Assembly (NCBI GenBank): GCA_020047715.1
Contig: JAIFNN010000092.1
Coordinates: 1-45,759, forward strand
From: Bacteroidota bacterium
GTDB taxonomy: Bacteria > Bacteroidota > Bacteroidia > Bacteroidales > GCA-2748055
Reading direction: 5' to 3'
DNA: 45,759 bases
The position numbers were made by a program, and so were the translations under genes. Below the pieces are notes generated by a model that did no database searches, was not told the DNA's origin, and saw only the letters and a list, made by a program, of their open reading frames with translations. Below are positions 1-10,535 of this stretch, piece after piece (position 1 is the first letter of the stretch; each line of letters begins with the position of its first letter).

Positions 1-428
1 CCAAATTCGTGAAGAAATTCATTAGCCAGGCTGAATTCCTTTTCCGATTGCTCCCTGCTTACGTAGACTTTCGGACTTATCTCGAAAGTTACTTCCATCA
101 CAACTGCCGAATCGCCGGATCTTATTATGCTATAGACATTTACCGGAGGCTCTTGTATCTCGGAAAGCCGGGCACCAAAAATGGTGTATTCGCCATTTTG
201 GACAGTGAGTTTGGATTTGGTTCCTTTTTCCAATTTTTTGGTCCATGCATCTGCAAGCTCTGCATAACCTGCTTCAGGGATTTCCATTTTCAATCCCGGA
301 TATTCGCCATGACTGAAACGAATCAAGTTTTCTTCAAGAGTTATCGGCCGCTGGCATTGGGCCGTTTGCGAAAAGAACATAACCATAAAGGTTATAAAGC
401 CGAATAGAGTACAGGATAACTTACCCAT
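1..428 (-). CDS. Secreted hypothetical protein, C-terminus truncated by window edge (MGKLSCTLFGFITFMVMFFSQTAQCQRPITLEENLIRFSHGEYPGLKMEIPEAGYAELADAWTKKLEKGTKSKL...)
   Basis: Reverse-complement reading from ATG at 428 is open to position 1 with an N-terminal signal peptide. It is absent from the ORF track because no stop lies in the window. Confidence 0.8.
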   Translation of the reverse strand, partial: MGKLSCTLFGFITFMVMFFSQTAQCQRPITLEENLIRFSHGEYPGLKMEIPEAGYAELADAWTKKLEKGTKSKLTVQNGEYTIFGARLSEIQEPPVNVYSIIRSGDSAVVMEVTFEISPKVYVSREQSEKEFSLANEFLHEF

Positions 429-489
429 AGCTAAATTTTTTACGGTTAGAAATTGATAAGGAAAAAGGTAAGTTACAACAAAATAAAAC

Positions 490-3108
490 CTATTTCAACC
501 CTGAAAGTTTCTTGATCTCGTTGAGTTTGTTCAAAGCTTCTATGGGAGTGAGATTGTTGATATCCATCTTCATGATCTCATCCCGAATCTGTCGCAGCAC
601 CGGATCTTCAAGCTGGAAAAAACTGAGTTGCATCCCTTCGCGGTTCGAAGCGATTTCAGCAACAGGTTTGCTTAGTCCTTGTCCGCCTGAGGATTTCTCC
701 AATTCAACAAGAATTTCCCCGGCCCGTTTCACAACCGACTTTGGCATTCCCGCCATACGGGCAACGTGAATACCAAAGCTGTGCTCACTGCCCCCCCTGA
801 CGAGCTTGCGCAGGAAAATTACTTTATCGTCGAGTTCTTTAATTGAGATGTTATAGTTTCGAACCCGGCCAAAGGCGTTTTCCATCTCATTCAACTCATG
901 GTAATGCGTGGCAAAAAGGGTTTTCGCTTTAAAGCTTGGGTGTTCATGAATATATTCTACCATGGCCCAGGCAATCGAAATTCCGTCGTATGTGCTGGTC
1001 CCACGACCTATTTCATCGAGAATGATCAGGCTTCGGCCCGAAAGGTTATTCAAAATGCTTGCTGCCTCGTTCATCTCCACCATAAAAGTGGATTCGCCCA
1101 GAGAGATATTGTCGCTGGCTCCCACCCGGGTGAAAATCTTATCGACCAGGCCTATCTCGGCTTTCGCAGCCGGAACAAACGAACCCATTTGTGCCATGAG
1201 CACAATTAAAGCTGTTTGTCGCAAAAGAGCCGATTTACCTGACATATTGGGCCCTGTAAGGATTATGATCTGCTGATCGTCGCTATCCAGAATCAGATCG
1301 TTTGAAATATACTTTTCATCCACTGGAAGTTGCAGCTCGATGACCGGATGTCGGCCTTCTTTGATGTCGATAATATCGGAATCGGAAAGCACAGGCCTCA
1401 CATAGTTGTTATCCACTGCGATTCGCGCAAACGACAAGAGACAGTCAAGCCGTGCCAGCAGGCTGGCGTCGAGCTGTATTGCGGGAACAAATCCCCCGAT
1501 ACTGTACACAAGGTCCTGATAGAGTTTTCCTTCGAGTGCAAGGCTCTTTTCCTCGGCTCCGAGGATTTTCGACTCGTATACCTTGAGTTCCTCGGTTATA
1601 TAGCGCTCCGCACTTACGAGGGTCTGCTTCCTTATCCAATCGCCCGGGACCTTATCCTTGTGTGTGTTCCGAACCTCGATGTAATAACCGAAAACGCCGT
1701 TAAATCCAATTTTGAGGGAGGTAATCCCTGTTTTTTCAATCTCCCGCTGTTGAATTTCAAGGAGGTAATCTTTGCCGGAATACATAATTTTCCTCAGTTC
1801 ATCGAGTTCCTCCGACACACCCGAAGCGATAACATTGCCTTTGTTCAGCTGGTTCGGCGGGTCTTCGTGCAACTCCCCCGAAATCCGCTCTATTACCGTG
1901 TCACAGGGATTCATTTGCTCGCCCAGCCTCTTGAGGGAGTCAATGCCTGAGTTAAGGCAATATTCTTTCAGGGGATGAATGGCCGACAGCGAGATTTTGA
2001 GTTGTTGGAGTTCACGCGGGTTGATTCGGTTCACAGCAACTTTTGAGATTATCCGCTCCAGGTCGCCCAATTTCTTTAGCTGATCTTCAAAGAGCTTACG
2101 TTCCGGCTCGTTTTCCTTGAGGTATTCCACAACGTCGAGCCGTTCTTCCAGAGGATAAATGTCTTTCAGGGGGAGTGCCACCCAGCGCTTCAGCAGGCGG
2201 GATCCCATAGGAGAAACCGTTTTGTCTAGAACAGTGATAAGGTTGTGACCCTCTTCATATATGGAACGGAACAGTTCCAGATTGCGGATGGTAAACCTGT
2301 CGAGCCATACGTAATGATCCTCCTCGATCCGAGCCAGCCGGGTAATGTGGCTCACCTTGTCGTGACGGGTGAGGTCGAGATACTGTAATATGGCGCCGCT
2401 GGCAATAATCCCGCTGCTGAGGCTATCCACTCCGAAGCCCTTTAGGCTTTTGGTTTGGAAGTGGGAGTTGAGCTTCTCGCGCGCATTATCTTCCTGGAAG
2501 ATCCATTCGTCGAGGGGATAGGTGTAATAGCCTGTTCCAAAGATGGAGTTGAACTCGTCGAGTTTCCGTTTTTCAATCAGGATTTCTTTGGGCTGGAAGC
2601 TACTGATCAGCTTGTCGATATACTCGCTGTTTCCCTCGGCTGTAAAAAACTCCCCCGTGGAAATATCAAGAAACGAAACCCCTGAAATATTTTTCCCAAG
2701 GTAAACGCTGCCCAGAAAATTATTTTCCTTATGGTTGAGCACATTATCGTTGAAAGATACGCCCGGTGTCACCAGCTCGGTAATTCCGCGCTTCACGATG
2801 TTTTTGGTAAGCTTGGGGTCTTCAAGCTGTTCGCAAATTGCCACACGTTGTCCGGCGCGGACCAGCTTTGGAAGGTAAGTGTCGAGCGCGTGGTAAGGGA
2901 ATCCGGCCAATTCCACAAATGATGCTGAGCCATTGGCGCGACGGGTTAAGGTGATGCCCAGAATTTCGGCAGTACGGATGGCATCCTCCCCGAAGGTCTC
3001 ATAGAAATCCCCTACCCTGAAAAGCAAAACCGCATCAGGATGTTTGGCCTTGATGGTGTAATACTGCTTCATCAGGGGTGTTTCGACGTACTTTGGTAGT
3101 TCGCTCAC
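490..3108 (-). CDS. mutS: DNA mismatch repair protein MutS
   Basis: [35 protein letters not shown]-terminal motif, Walker [34 protein letters not shown]. The ORF opens at 3135; a GTG at 3108 ([17 protein letters not shown]) or ATG at 3072 is a more likely start. Confidence 0.97.
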   Translation of the reverse strand: MSELPKYVETPLMKQYYTIKAKHPDAVLLFRVGDFYETFGEDAIRTAEILGITLTRRANGSASFVELAGFPYHALDTYLPKLVRAGQRVAICEQLEDPKLTKNIVKRGITELVTPGVSFNDNVLNHKENNFLGSVYLGKNISGVSFLDISTGEFFTAEGNSEYIDKLISSFQPKEILIEKRKLDEFNSIFGTGYYTYPLDEWIFQEDNAREKLNSHFQTKSLKGFGVDSLSSGIIASGAILQYLDLTRHDKVSHITRLARIEEDHYVWLDRFTIRNLELFRSIYEEGHNLITVLDKTVSPMGSRLLKRWVALPLKDIYPLEERLDVVEYLKENEPERKLFEDQLKKLGDLERIISKVAVNRINPRELQQLKISLSAIHPLKEYCLNSGIDSLKRLGEQMNPCDTVIERISGELHEDPPNQLNKGNVIASGVSEELDELRKIMYSGKDYLLEIQQREIEKTGITSLKIGFNGVFGYYIEVRNTHKDKVPGDWIRKQTLVSAERYITEELKVYESKILGAEEKSLALEGKLYQDLVYSIGGFVPAIQLDASLLARLDCLLSFARIAVDNNYVRPVLSDSDIIDIKEGRHPVIELQLPVDEKYISNDLILDSDDQQIIILTGPNMSGKSALLRQTALIVLMAQMGSFVPAAKAEIGLVDKIFTRVGASDNISLGESTFMVEMNEAASILNNLSGRSLIILDEIGRGTSTYDGISIAWAMVEYIHEHPSFKAKTLFATHYHELNEMENAFGRVRNYNISIKELDDKVIFLRKLVRGGSEHSFGIHVARMAGMPKSVVKRAGEILVELEKSSGGQGLSKPVAEIASNREGMQLSFFQLEDPVLRQIRDEIMKMDINNLTPIEALNKLNEIKKLSGLK

Positions 3109-3377
3109 AGCGGAAATTATTATCGTAAGAAACAAAAATAAGAAAATTGGGGCAGTTTATTGGTTTCACTGTTAAATCTGCTGAATATTTCTTCAAGGAC
3201 AATCCTGTACGCCATTTCGCACAAAAGAAACTATATTTGATCAATTGGCCATATTCCATGACAAACTATTTGGATAATTAACCAAACATGGACTATCTTT
3301 AATGGCCAAAATAGTTCGGCGTTTGAGCTGAGAATTTACTAAACATTCAAACTAGTATTTAATTAATACCTACCCAC

Positions 3378-4784
3378 ATGAAAAAAAGATCCTGGTTATT
3401 TATCCCGGTAATACTGCTTGCTGCGTTGGTTATATCATGCGACAAGAAGAAGGATGACGATGACAACACTGTTGAAAAATTCAGCACCCTGAGTGTTGAG
3501 GCAAACAAAGCCACTGTTGAAGATGCCGGCATAGAGCTCGTTGGCAAAATGAGCAGCATGGAGAATATTGAAACAGTAGGTGTTGTTGTTAATCTCGGGG
3601 AAATCCTCTCTACCACCAGCCCAAAGAAATCCTTTATAGCAAAAGAATCAAAAGTCATTTCAACTCTCGAAACTTTTGCTTCCGTGGCAAAGGGAGAAAA
3701 GAAAGTTAATGACCTGTACCGTGAAATGATCTCCTCTGACGAACTCTCAGAAGATCCCGAAAGCATTCAGGAAGTATGGGAGGAAAATGTAGGAACCTAT
3801 ACCTGGAACCCATCTTTTGAGGATTGGGATATTGTTTATGGGGGCAATAAAATACTTGTACTGTTTCCCTCTTCGGAGAGTTCAGTGACAAATGACGCCA
3901 GCCTTACGATTTCGAATTATGCCGGCATTATTATCAGCAATCCGATTGAAGATGATTATACAGGTGACCTGCCTGTTTCGCTGAATGCAGAGTTAAAATC
4001 CGGAACCAAGTCTCTTGTAACCATGGTATTCAGTGCCAGCTATAATGAGGAAGGGATTCCGAAAGCTATAGCCTCCGATCTCACGATTGAAGCCTATAAG
4101 TTTGAAGTCGATATTTCAAACACATCTGCCTTAGCTTCTGTTAATTACAAGTTTACTGAAAACGGAAATGTTATTATGGAGATGGGAGCCAGTGGCGAGG
4201 GATTGTTTACCCAAGACAATATTGACGACAACACTATCACCACCACTTACACTGAAACTCGTGGATACTATGATTATGTCTACAACGAAAGTACAGGATA
4301 CTATGATGAATTTTGGGTTGAATATATCTATGAATGGGATGAAACCGAAGTCGAAGTTGAGGAAATCCTTAATTCTGCTAACGCTCATTTCCAGCTATTT
4401 GACATTGCCATAAAAGGTGAGATCAATGTTAAAGGAATGATGGATCAAATCAGACTGATCGATAAGGACCTGGAAGACGAATTGATTTCAGAGGATGATG
4501 CAAATTCCCGCGGAATAGCTGCAATAAACGAGTATGTAAACCTCCGCCTTGTTAATGTGAAAACCAATGAGATCATGGCTAAGGCTGAGGCGTATGTTGT
4601 TAATGACTTGGAATATGATGATTCCTATATCGATTTCCGGTTAACCTTTGGCGATGGTTCTTATGTTGATATGGAAACATACCTTGAAGAAGGGTTTGAA
4701 GACTTTATTGATGAAATAAACGCTTTATTGGGCGACATTAATTCCGATTATGATCTGGATCTGGATCCGGTTGAGTACAAATAG
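3378..4784 (+). CDS. Acidic lipoprotein of unknown function
   Basis: Lipoprotein signal MKKRSWLFIPVILLAALVISC followed by DKKKDDDD; very acidic, no family recognised. Confidence 0.8.
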   Translation: MKKRSWLFIPVILLAALVISCDKKKDDDDNTVEKFSTLSVEANKATVEDAGIELVGKMSSMENIETVGVVVNLGEILSTTSPKKSFIAKESKVISTLETFASVAKGEKKVNDLYREMISSDELSEDPESIQEVWEENVGTYTWNPSFEDWDIVYGGNKILVLFPSSESSVTNDASLTISNYAGIIISNPIEDDYTGDLPVSLNAELKSGTKSLVTMVFSASYNEEGIPKAIASDLTIEAYKFEVDISNTSALASVNYKFTENGNVIMEMGASGEGLFTQDNIDDNTITTTYTETRGYYDYVYNESTGYYDEFWVEYIYEWDETEVEVEEILNSANAHFQLFDIAIKGEINVKGMMDQIRLIDKDLEDELISEDDANSRGIAAINEYVNLRLVNVKTNEIMAKAEAYVVNDLEYDDSYIDFRLTFGDGSYVDMETYLEEGFEDFIDEINALLGDINSDYDLDLDPVEYK

Positions 4785-4814
4785 CTAGCCGACAACTTCC
4801 GAATCCCCTGCTAT

Positions 4815-4929
4815 AAGAACAAGGATTAACGGTTTTATATTTGTGAATTTCAAGAGGCTCGATTTTTGCTAACTAACAGCAAATTGCCGCCTTCACATTT
4901 AAAATGAAAGCCCGTTAATCCTTGTTTTT
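4815..4929. repeat. Long imperfect inverted repeat with perfect 15-bp arms
   Basis: AACAAGGATTAACGG (4818-4832) is the exact reverse complement of CCGTTAATCCTTGTT (4912-4926). Partial pairing continues inward (GTGAA 4843-4847 with TTCAC 4892-4896), with an apical TTTGCT/AGCAAA hairpin. Confidence 0.8.
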
Positions 4930-4967
4930 CATTTATATCCATTCTGCTACCATTCCAGCATTCCAGT

Positions 4968-5828
4968 TCATTTTATAATCAAGTTAAAGTAGCTTACCCC
5001 ATAGCCCCCCCATATTCCCAATCCATCACCCTGGATGTTTGTATTAATTTTCGAAAGAGAAGATGCAAAAGGGTTACTCGAATTAAAAGCCTCATTCTGG
5101 AACGAGTTCCAAAAATCGTAGTGAGGCTTGTCGATGGTGCAAAATTTTATACTTACCGTATCCCCAATCTTAAAATACTCACGCCCATAGGAGGAGAGTA
5201 TGGATTCGGGTCCCCTGGTAATAGAGAACCCAACTTTTTCACCGCTGAACAGTCCGTCGTCCAATGCCATTACCATTGTTGAATAGTACCGTGGGTCTTT
5301 TGTTTTTCGTTTTGTCAGCATTCGATAGAAATTCCTTTCCTCAGGCGGGTCAGTGAATTCGAGGAAAATAGCGCCAAGACTGTCGCTTCCTGTTTCCAGT
5401 TTAAAATAAGCCGTATCGAGCATTACGCTGGAAGGTATGGTTGTGCTTGCAGTAACAGTTTTTCCACCATAGTCTGCCGTTAAAGTATAGATTTTTCCAA
5501 TTTCCCCGATTATCTCATTTCCCTCGAAAATATATGGGGGGAAGTAATCTTCGTTTTTCCTTAAAATAAGGGTTTCAGTCTGTATGCCATCGGTAAGGGT
5601 AACTTTAGCCCTTGTTAAAACAAGTGCACGCATGGATGCCGAATCAATTGAAGAGAAGTAAGGCGAGTTGCGGGTTAGCAGAACCTTTGCATACTGTCCG
5701 TTCTCGATCCATCCGTCAACAACAATTAAATCACCAGGGTCTGGAATGTTCAGGTTCATCTCATCGCTGCAGGACATTATTGTCAGCGAACAAAGAGTAA
5801 CCAAAGAGATTAATAATTGTTTTCTCAT
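4968..5828 (-). CDS. DUF4249-type lipoprotein, partner of the adjacent TonB-dependent receptor
   Basis: Lipoprotein signal (MRKQLLISLVTLCSLTIMSC), NIPDPGDLIVVDGWIENGQYAKVLLTRNSPYFSSID motif, adjacency to receptor. Confidence 0.75.
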   Translation of the reverse strand: MRKQLLISLVTLCSLTIMSCSDEMNLNIPDPGDLIVVDGWIENGQYAKVLLTRNSPYFSSIDSASMRALVLTRAKVTLTDGIQTETLILRKNEDYFPPYIFEGNEIIGEIGKIYTLTADYGGKTVTASTTIPSSVMLDTAYFKLETGSDSLGAIFLEFTDPPEERNFYRMLTKRKTKDPRYYSTMVMALDDGLFSGEKVGFSITRGPESILSSYGREYFKIGDTVSIKFCTIDKPHYDFWNSFQNEAFNSSNPFASSLSKINTNIQGDGLGIWGGYGVSYFNLIIK

Positions 5829-5834
5829 TATGTT

Positions 5835-8252
5835 TTAAAATTTAAAATTCCAGCTTAGGGATGGGATAACAGGGATGAGGCTAACTTCAAAAGCCTTCAC
5901 TTTAAGAGAGTATTTCTCAACATCACCTACAATCTCGTAATAAATATAATAGGGATTGGCCCGGTTGTAAAGGTTATAAACGGAGAAAACAAATTCCGAA
6001 TTCCGGATTCTCCCTGTGGTTATTTTCCGGGTTAACGAAATGTCCATCCTATGATTTGGAGGCATCCTGAAACTATTTACATCCCCGTACTGGTTAATCA
6101 CATTCCCTTGGATAATATAGCGCCCCACCGGCATGGTGAAAGCATTGCCCGTTGCATAAACAAAAACTGCCGATGCGCTCCATTTTTCATTTAAGGTTCT
6201 GCTTATCGTAAAAGAAACATCGTGGCGCCTATCATATTTTGCCGGATAAAAATAGCCTTCGTTTATCTCGTCAAACTGAAGTTCCGTTTTTGCAAGTGTG
6301 TAGCTCAACCAACCCGTTGTTTTACCAAGTTTTTTGGCAAGGTAAACCTCCATTCCATATGCCTGCCCGAAGCCGGATGCCATGTTGGACTCCATATTCC
6401 CTTCAATTGAGATATTAACGATACCGCGCAGAAACTCCAGCTGGTTCATCATTTTTTTATAATAAAGCTCGGTGGAGAATTCAAGGCCGGTTTTGCTGAA
6501 ATTCCGGAAATAGCCGATGCTTGCCTGGTCTCCCAACAGGGGTTTTATATCTCTGGAACTGGGAATCCAAATGTCGGCAGGCAATGATGCGCTTGCGGAT
6601 GTTGCAAGGTGAATGTACTGGGCAATCCGCATATATGATACTTTAATGGATGCCTTGCTGCTTAACTGGTATTTGATTACCATCCTTGGCTCAGGATTTA
6701 CGAAAAATGCCAGAGATTCTTTGCCTGAATAGTAAACTGTATCAATAATGCTTCCTGAAGCGTTCCTAACATTCTCACTAAATGGACCATGATGGTCGAA
6801 TGCTGATAGTCTTACTCCCCCGGAAACAGAAATCCGTTCTGAAACGCTAAACTCATTATTTACAAAAAGCCCGCCTTCGAGCGCTTTCATAGGACTAAGC
6901 TGCCCGAATTTCAGGTCGAATTTTCCTGTTTGTGCGCTGATCCTGTTAGGGACAAAACTGTGTTCGGTAAGTTCGAAACCTGCTACAATCTTATTTCTTT
7001 GCCTTCTCAAAACAAGTTCGCTTTTCAAATTGTAGTCTGCAACCGACGAGAAAAGATCGAAGGAATATTCGCCTTGTGAACCTGAAAGCCCAAAATCATA
7101 CTTAGTCCACGATATACTGGTATTCCAATTATCATTCTGATTGAACTTGTGATCCCAAAGCAAAGAAACCATGCTGTTTCCCCAATCCACATAATTGCCC
7201 TGTTTAAGATTTGCCTGATCCATCCTGTAATTATCCCTACCATTGTATCCTGAGAGCGAAATCAAATCCTTATTGCTAAGTTGGAGGGATGCGCCAAGAT
7301 TAAGATCATAAAAATTGTAGCTGTTGTCGTTTACCAAAAATGAGGTGCTTGAAACGGCGTGCTTCACAATGGGCTTTACAATCAGCTCAAGATAGGTTCG
7401 CCTTGCTCCAACTATGAACGTACCCCTCTTCCCGAATAAAGGTCCGCTTGCAGCTACCCTCGAAGAAATCAGACCAAGGCTTCCCTTTACCTCTATTGAG
7501 TCCTGATTGCCCTTATAACTGTCAACAACGATCACCGACGAGAGCTTTCCTCCATACTGGGCCGGGATGCCCGATTTTACAATACTCAGGTCCTTTACCA
7601 GATCGGGATTGAAAACGGAAAATATGCCGAGAAGGTGCCCGGGATTGTATAGCACCGTGTTGTCGTACAATATCAGATTTTGGTCTATCCCTCCTCCCCT
7701 GACATAAAAACCCACCCCCCCGTATGTGGCCGACTGGATTCCCGGAGTAAGTTGGAGTATCTTCAATACATCCGTTTCGCCTAAAAGGGAAGGTAATTTG
7801 GCCAGTTCCTCGTCAGAAAATGTAAAAGTTCCCATCTGAAGGGAAGATACCTGATCTTTCTGAGCATCGGCGGTTATGGTAATCTCTTCAACCGGGAAGA
7901 CTTGAGGATTCAGAAATATGGAAATGTTTGAATTTTCAATGAAACTAATAGAAGTGTCGACTTTCTCGTACCCCATGAACGAGAATACCAAGTTATGCCT
8001 ACCGGCCGGCAGGGAGATCATGAAAATCCCTGACCTGTCGGTAATTGCTCCCCTGAGAGTTGTCTTATCATAAACCGAAACCGAATTGACAGGCTGCATC
8101 GACTCTCTATCCATAACGATCCCTTTGATAACAAGCTCCTGAGACAGTATATGGTTATGAATGAGCATAAAAAAACCAAGACAAAAAAGTATTGTTCGAA
8201 TAGTTTTGCAGGCGCACAAATGGAATATTCCGGAATTAAGATGCCCTTCCAT
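5835..8252 (-). CDS. TonB-dependent receptor with N-terminal carboxypeptidase-regulatory-like domain
   Basis: LVIKGIVMDRESMQPVNSVSVYDKTTLRGAITDRSGIF domain, plug (LPSLLGETDVLKILQLTPGIQSATYGGVGFYVRGGGIDQNLILYDNTVLYNPGHLLGIFSVFNPD) and a beta-barrel C-terminus. ORF opens at 8327; ATG at 8252 is a plausible start. Confidence 0.9.
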   Translation of the reverse strand: MEGHLNSGIFHLCACKTIRTILFCLGFFMLIHNHILSQELVIKGIVMDRESMQPVNSVSVYDKTTLRGAITDRSGIFMISLPAGRHNLVFSFMGYEKVDTSISFIENSNISIFLNPQVFPVEEITITADAQKDQVSSLQMGTFTFSDEELAKLPSLLGETDVLKILQLTPGIQSATYGGVGFYVRGGGIDQNLILYDNTVLYNPGHLLGIFSVFNPDLVKDLSIVKSGIPAQYGGKLSSVIVVDSYKGNQDSIEVKGSLGLISSRVAASGPLFGKRGTFIVGARRTYLELIVKPIVKHAVSSTSFLVNDNSYNFYDLNLGASLQLSNKDLISLSGYNGRDNYRMDQANLKQGNYVDWGNSMVSLLWDHKFNQNDNWNTSISWTKYDFGLSGSQGEYSFDLFSSVADYNLKSELVLRRQRNKIVAGFELTEHSFVPNRISAQTGKFDLKFGQLSPMKALEGGLFVNNEFSVSERISVSGGVRLSAFDHHGPFSENVRNASGSIIDTVYYSGKESLAFFVNPEPRMVIKYQLSSKASIKVSYMRIAQYIHLATSASASLPADIWIPSSRDIKPLLGDQASIGYFRNFSKTGLEFSTELYYKKMMNQLEFLRGIVNISIEGNMESNMASGFGQAYGMEVYLAKKLGKTTGWLSYTLAKTELQFDEINEGYFYPAKYDRRHDVSFTISRTLNEKWSASAVFVYATGNAFTMPVGRYIIQGNVINQYGDVNSFRMPPNHRMDISLTRKITTGRIRNSEFVFSVYNLYNRANPYYIYYEIVGDVEKYSLKVKAFEVSLIPVIPSLSWNFKF

Positions 8253-8460
8253 TTTTGTTGTTTTGATAAGATGGTTTAAAAGTAAGAAAAACCCCTCAAT
8301 TAAAACAAAATTATGTTGATCGAGCAAGTGGGCAGATCCGCATTCATATTTGGATATCTGGTTTCCCGGTTCAAATTCATGTTTTATAAGACATTAAACC
8401 CGACACAAATCCCAATACAATACGCTTATCTTTAGGGTCATTATTTTACAAACCCCCGGA

Positions 8461-9801
8461 ATGAAAAAAATTCTCTTATTGGGAGCCGGTTTATCGGCAT
8501 CCACCTTAATCAGATACCTTTTGGAGAACGCCCAGGAAAACGATTGGATTCTCAGAGTGGGCGATTTCACTGAAGAACCAGTGAAGAAAAAGCTCAACGG
8601 TCATGCCCGTGGCGAATCGCTGCAGTTTGATGTTCACAACGCGATTCAATTGGATCAGGAGGTAAAGGAATCCGATCTGGTTATTTCTTTGCTTCCGGCA
8701 AAACTGCATTATCTGGTAGCTCAGAGCTGCATCAGAAACAAAAAAAGCATGGTTACTGCCTCCTATGTTTCCAAAGAGATTCAGAAAATGGACAAGGATG
8801 CAAAAGCCAATGGGGTGCTGCTGATGAACGAAGTAGGGGTTGACCCGGGGATCGACCATATGTCGGCCATGCAGGTGATAAACCGCATAAAAGGCGACGG
8901 GGACAAGCTTATATCCTTTGAATCGGCCACCGGCGGACTCGTTGCCCCAAGTTATGACAATAATCCATGGAGATACAAATTCACCTGGGCCCCCAGAAAT
9001 GTAGTGCTTGCTGGCCAAGGGGGAGCAAGGTTTTACCACAACGGGAAGTTCAAATACATCCCCTACCACAAGCTCTTTGAACGAACCGAAACTATCGAAA
9101 TTCCCGGTTATGGTCAATTTGAGGTTTATGCAAACCGCGATTCGCTTCAATACCGCGAAGCTTACGGTCTTTCGGACCTAATGACCATGTTCAGGGGAAC
9201 TATTCGAAGGCCTGGCTTTTGCGAAGCATGGAACCTGTTGGTCCAACTGGGCGCCACCGACGACTCCTATGTTATGGACGATTCGGAAAACATGACGTAC
9301 CGCGTTTTCACGAACAGTTTCCTTGCCTATAACATCGTTGACCCGGTTGAGTCGAAAATTGCCCGGTACCTCGGCATTAGCGAAGATTCCCCGCTGATGA
9401 AAAAACTTGAATGGCTCGGGTTATTCGATGACACCAAAAAGATCGGCATTCATGGCTTGACTCCGGCTCAGTGTCTTCAGCACATTTTGGAGCAAAAATG
9501 GCAACTCGACCCGGGCGACAAGGACATGATCGTTATGGAGCACCAATTCGACTATCTGCATATCGGTTCGCACCGTAAAAGGTTTTCCACTATGGTTGTT
9601 ATTGGCGAAGACCAGGTCCATACCGCCATGTCGATTACGGTTGGACTTCCGGTTGCCATTACTGCCAAGCTGATCCTTCAGGGAAAGATAGGATTGAAAG
9701 GGGTTCAAATCCCTGTGCTGAGTGAGGTTTACGATCCGGTGATGAAAGAACTGGGAAATTATGGGATAAAGTTTGAGGAAAGGGATTTTAAACTAAGTTA
9801 A
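8461..9801 (+). CDS. Saccharopine dehydrogenase family protein (saccharopine reductase-like)
   Basis: N-terminal Rossmann MKKILLLGAGLSASTLIRYLLE, NEVGVDPGIDHMSAMQVI, and typical C-terminal region. Confidence 0.88.
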   Translation: MKKILLLGAGLSASTLIRYLLENAQENDWILRVGDFTEEPVKKKLNGHARGESLQFDVHNAIQLDQEVKESDLVISLLPAKLHYLVAQSCIRNKKSMVTASYVSKEIQKMDKDAKANGVLLMNEVGVDPGIDHMSAMQVINRIKGDGDKLISFESATGGLVAPSYDNNPWRYKFTWAPRNVVLAGQGGARFYHNGKFKYIPYHKLFERTETIEIPGYGQFEVYANRDSLQYREAYGLSDLMTMFRGTIRRPGFCEAWNLLVQLGATDDSYVMDDSENMTYRVFTNSFLAYNIVDPVESKIARYLGISEDSPLMKKLEWLGLFDDTKKIGIHGLTPAQCLQHILEQKWQLDPGDKDMIVMEHQFDYLHIGSHRKRFSTMVVIGEDQVHTAMSITVGLPVAITAKLILQGKIGLKGVQIPVLSEVYDPVMKELGNYGIKFEERDFKLS

Positions 9802-9824
9802 TGCGAAACGAAGCATTGGCCGGG

Positions 9825-10535
9825 CTAGTCGAGATAATATTCTGAGGTAAGGTTTTTGTATTCCTTGGAATATTTATGTCGCCCACCCGTTTCAATTATC
9901 ATCTCGCTCTCTTTTGCTTCTTGCTCAAAAAATGAAAAGTCAAGCAGCACCCGCTTATATTCTTTTCGGGGGATTGGCCGTATCCTGAGGATTTTTGCCG
10001 GGAATAAGTGATAGGCAGCCGCAAGCGCTATCATCTCAACCTCTTTGTCGGCGGGGAGAATAAGACAGAAATGTCCATTGGGATTCAGCAGGCTTTTTGC
10101 GCCTGATATCAGCTCATCCATCGCCAGACTGTCGTTATGTCGGGCGAGGCTCCTTGAAGAAGTCTTAGCCTTTAAGGAATCGCTGAAAAAGGGAGGATTG
10201 CATACCATCAGGTCGTAGGGAAATTGCGCAGTTTGGCAGAAGTCTTGGAAAGAAACACAGGTAACCGAGATTCTCCCGGCCCATGGGGATTCCTCAACAT
10301 TTTCCCCTGCTTGCAAAGCTGCTTCAGGATTAATTTCCAAAGCATCGATGAAGGCGTCGGAACGCTGGGCCAGCATAAGTGCAATAAGGCCTGTGCCAGT
10401 GCCGACATCCAGAATTCTCTTGCAGCCGGAAGCTTCAGCCCATGCCCCAAGCATCACCCCATCGGTGCCCACCTTCATGGCCGTTTTATCCTGACGGATG
10501 ATAAATTGTTTGAACTTAAACCAATTGTTCGACAT
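9825..10535 (-). CDS. trmN6: tRNA1(Val) adenine-N6 methyltransferase-like SAM methyltransferase
   Basis: FKFKQFIIRQDKTAMKVGTDGVMLGAW, ILDVGTGTGLIALMLAQR, catalytic NPPFF. Confidence 0.85.
   Translation of the reverse strand: MSNNWFKFKQFIIRQDKTAMKVGTDGVMLGAWAEASGCKRILDVGTGTGLIALMLAQRSDAFIDALEINPEAALQAGENVEESPWAGRISVTCVSFQDFCQTAQFPYDLMVCNPPFFSDSLKAKTSSRSLARHNDSLAMDELISGAKSLLNPNGHFCLILPADKEVEMIALAAAYHLFPAKILRIRPIPRKEYKRVLLDFSFFEQEAKESEMIIETGGRHKYSKEYKNLTSEYYLD

Noticed and set aside
1330-1950. 206-aa plus-strand ORF inside mutS
   Set aside because: Antisense to the well-supported mutS frame; no recognisable motif.
4815-4929. Firm call as a transposable MITE
   Set aside because: No matching target-site duplication is visible at either candidate boundary and no second copy was noticed in the window.
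8506-9150. 214-aa minus-strand ORF within the saccharopine dehydrogenase gene
   Set aside because: Antisense shadow ORF of a clear coding gene.
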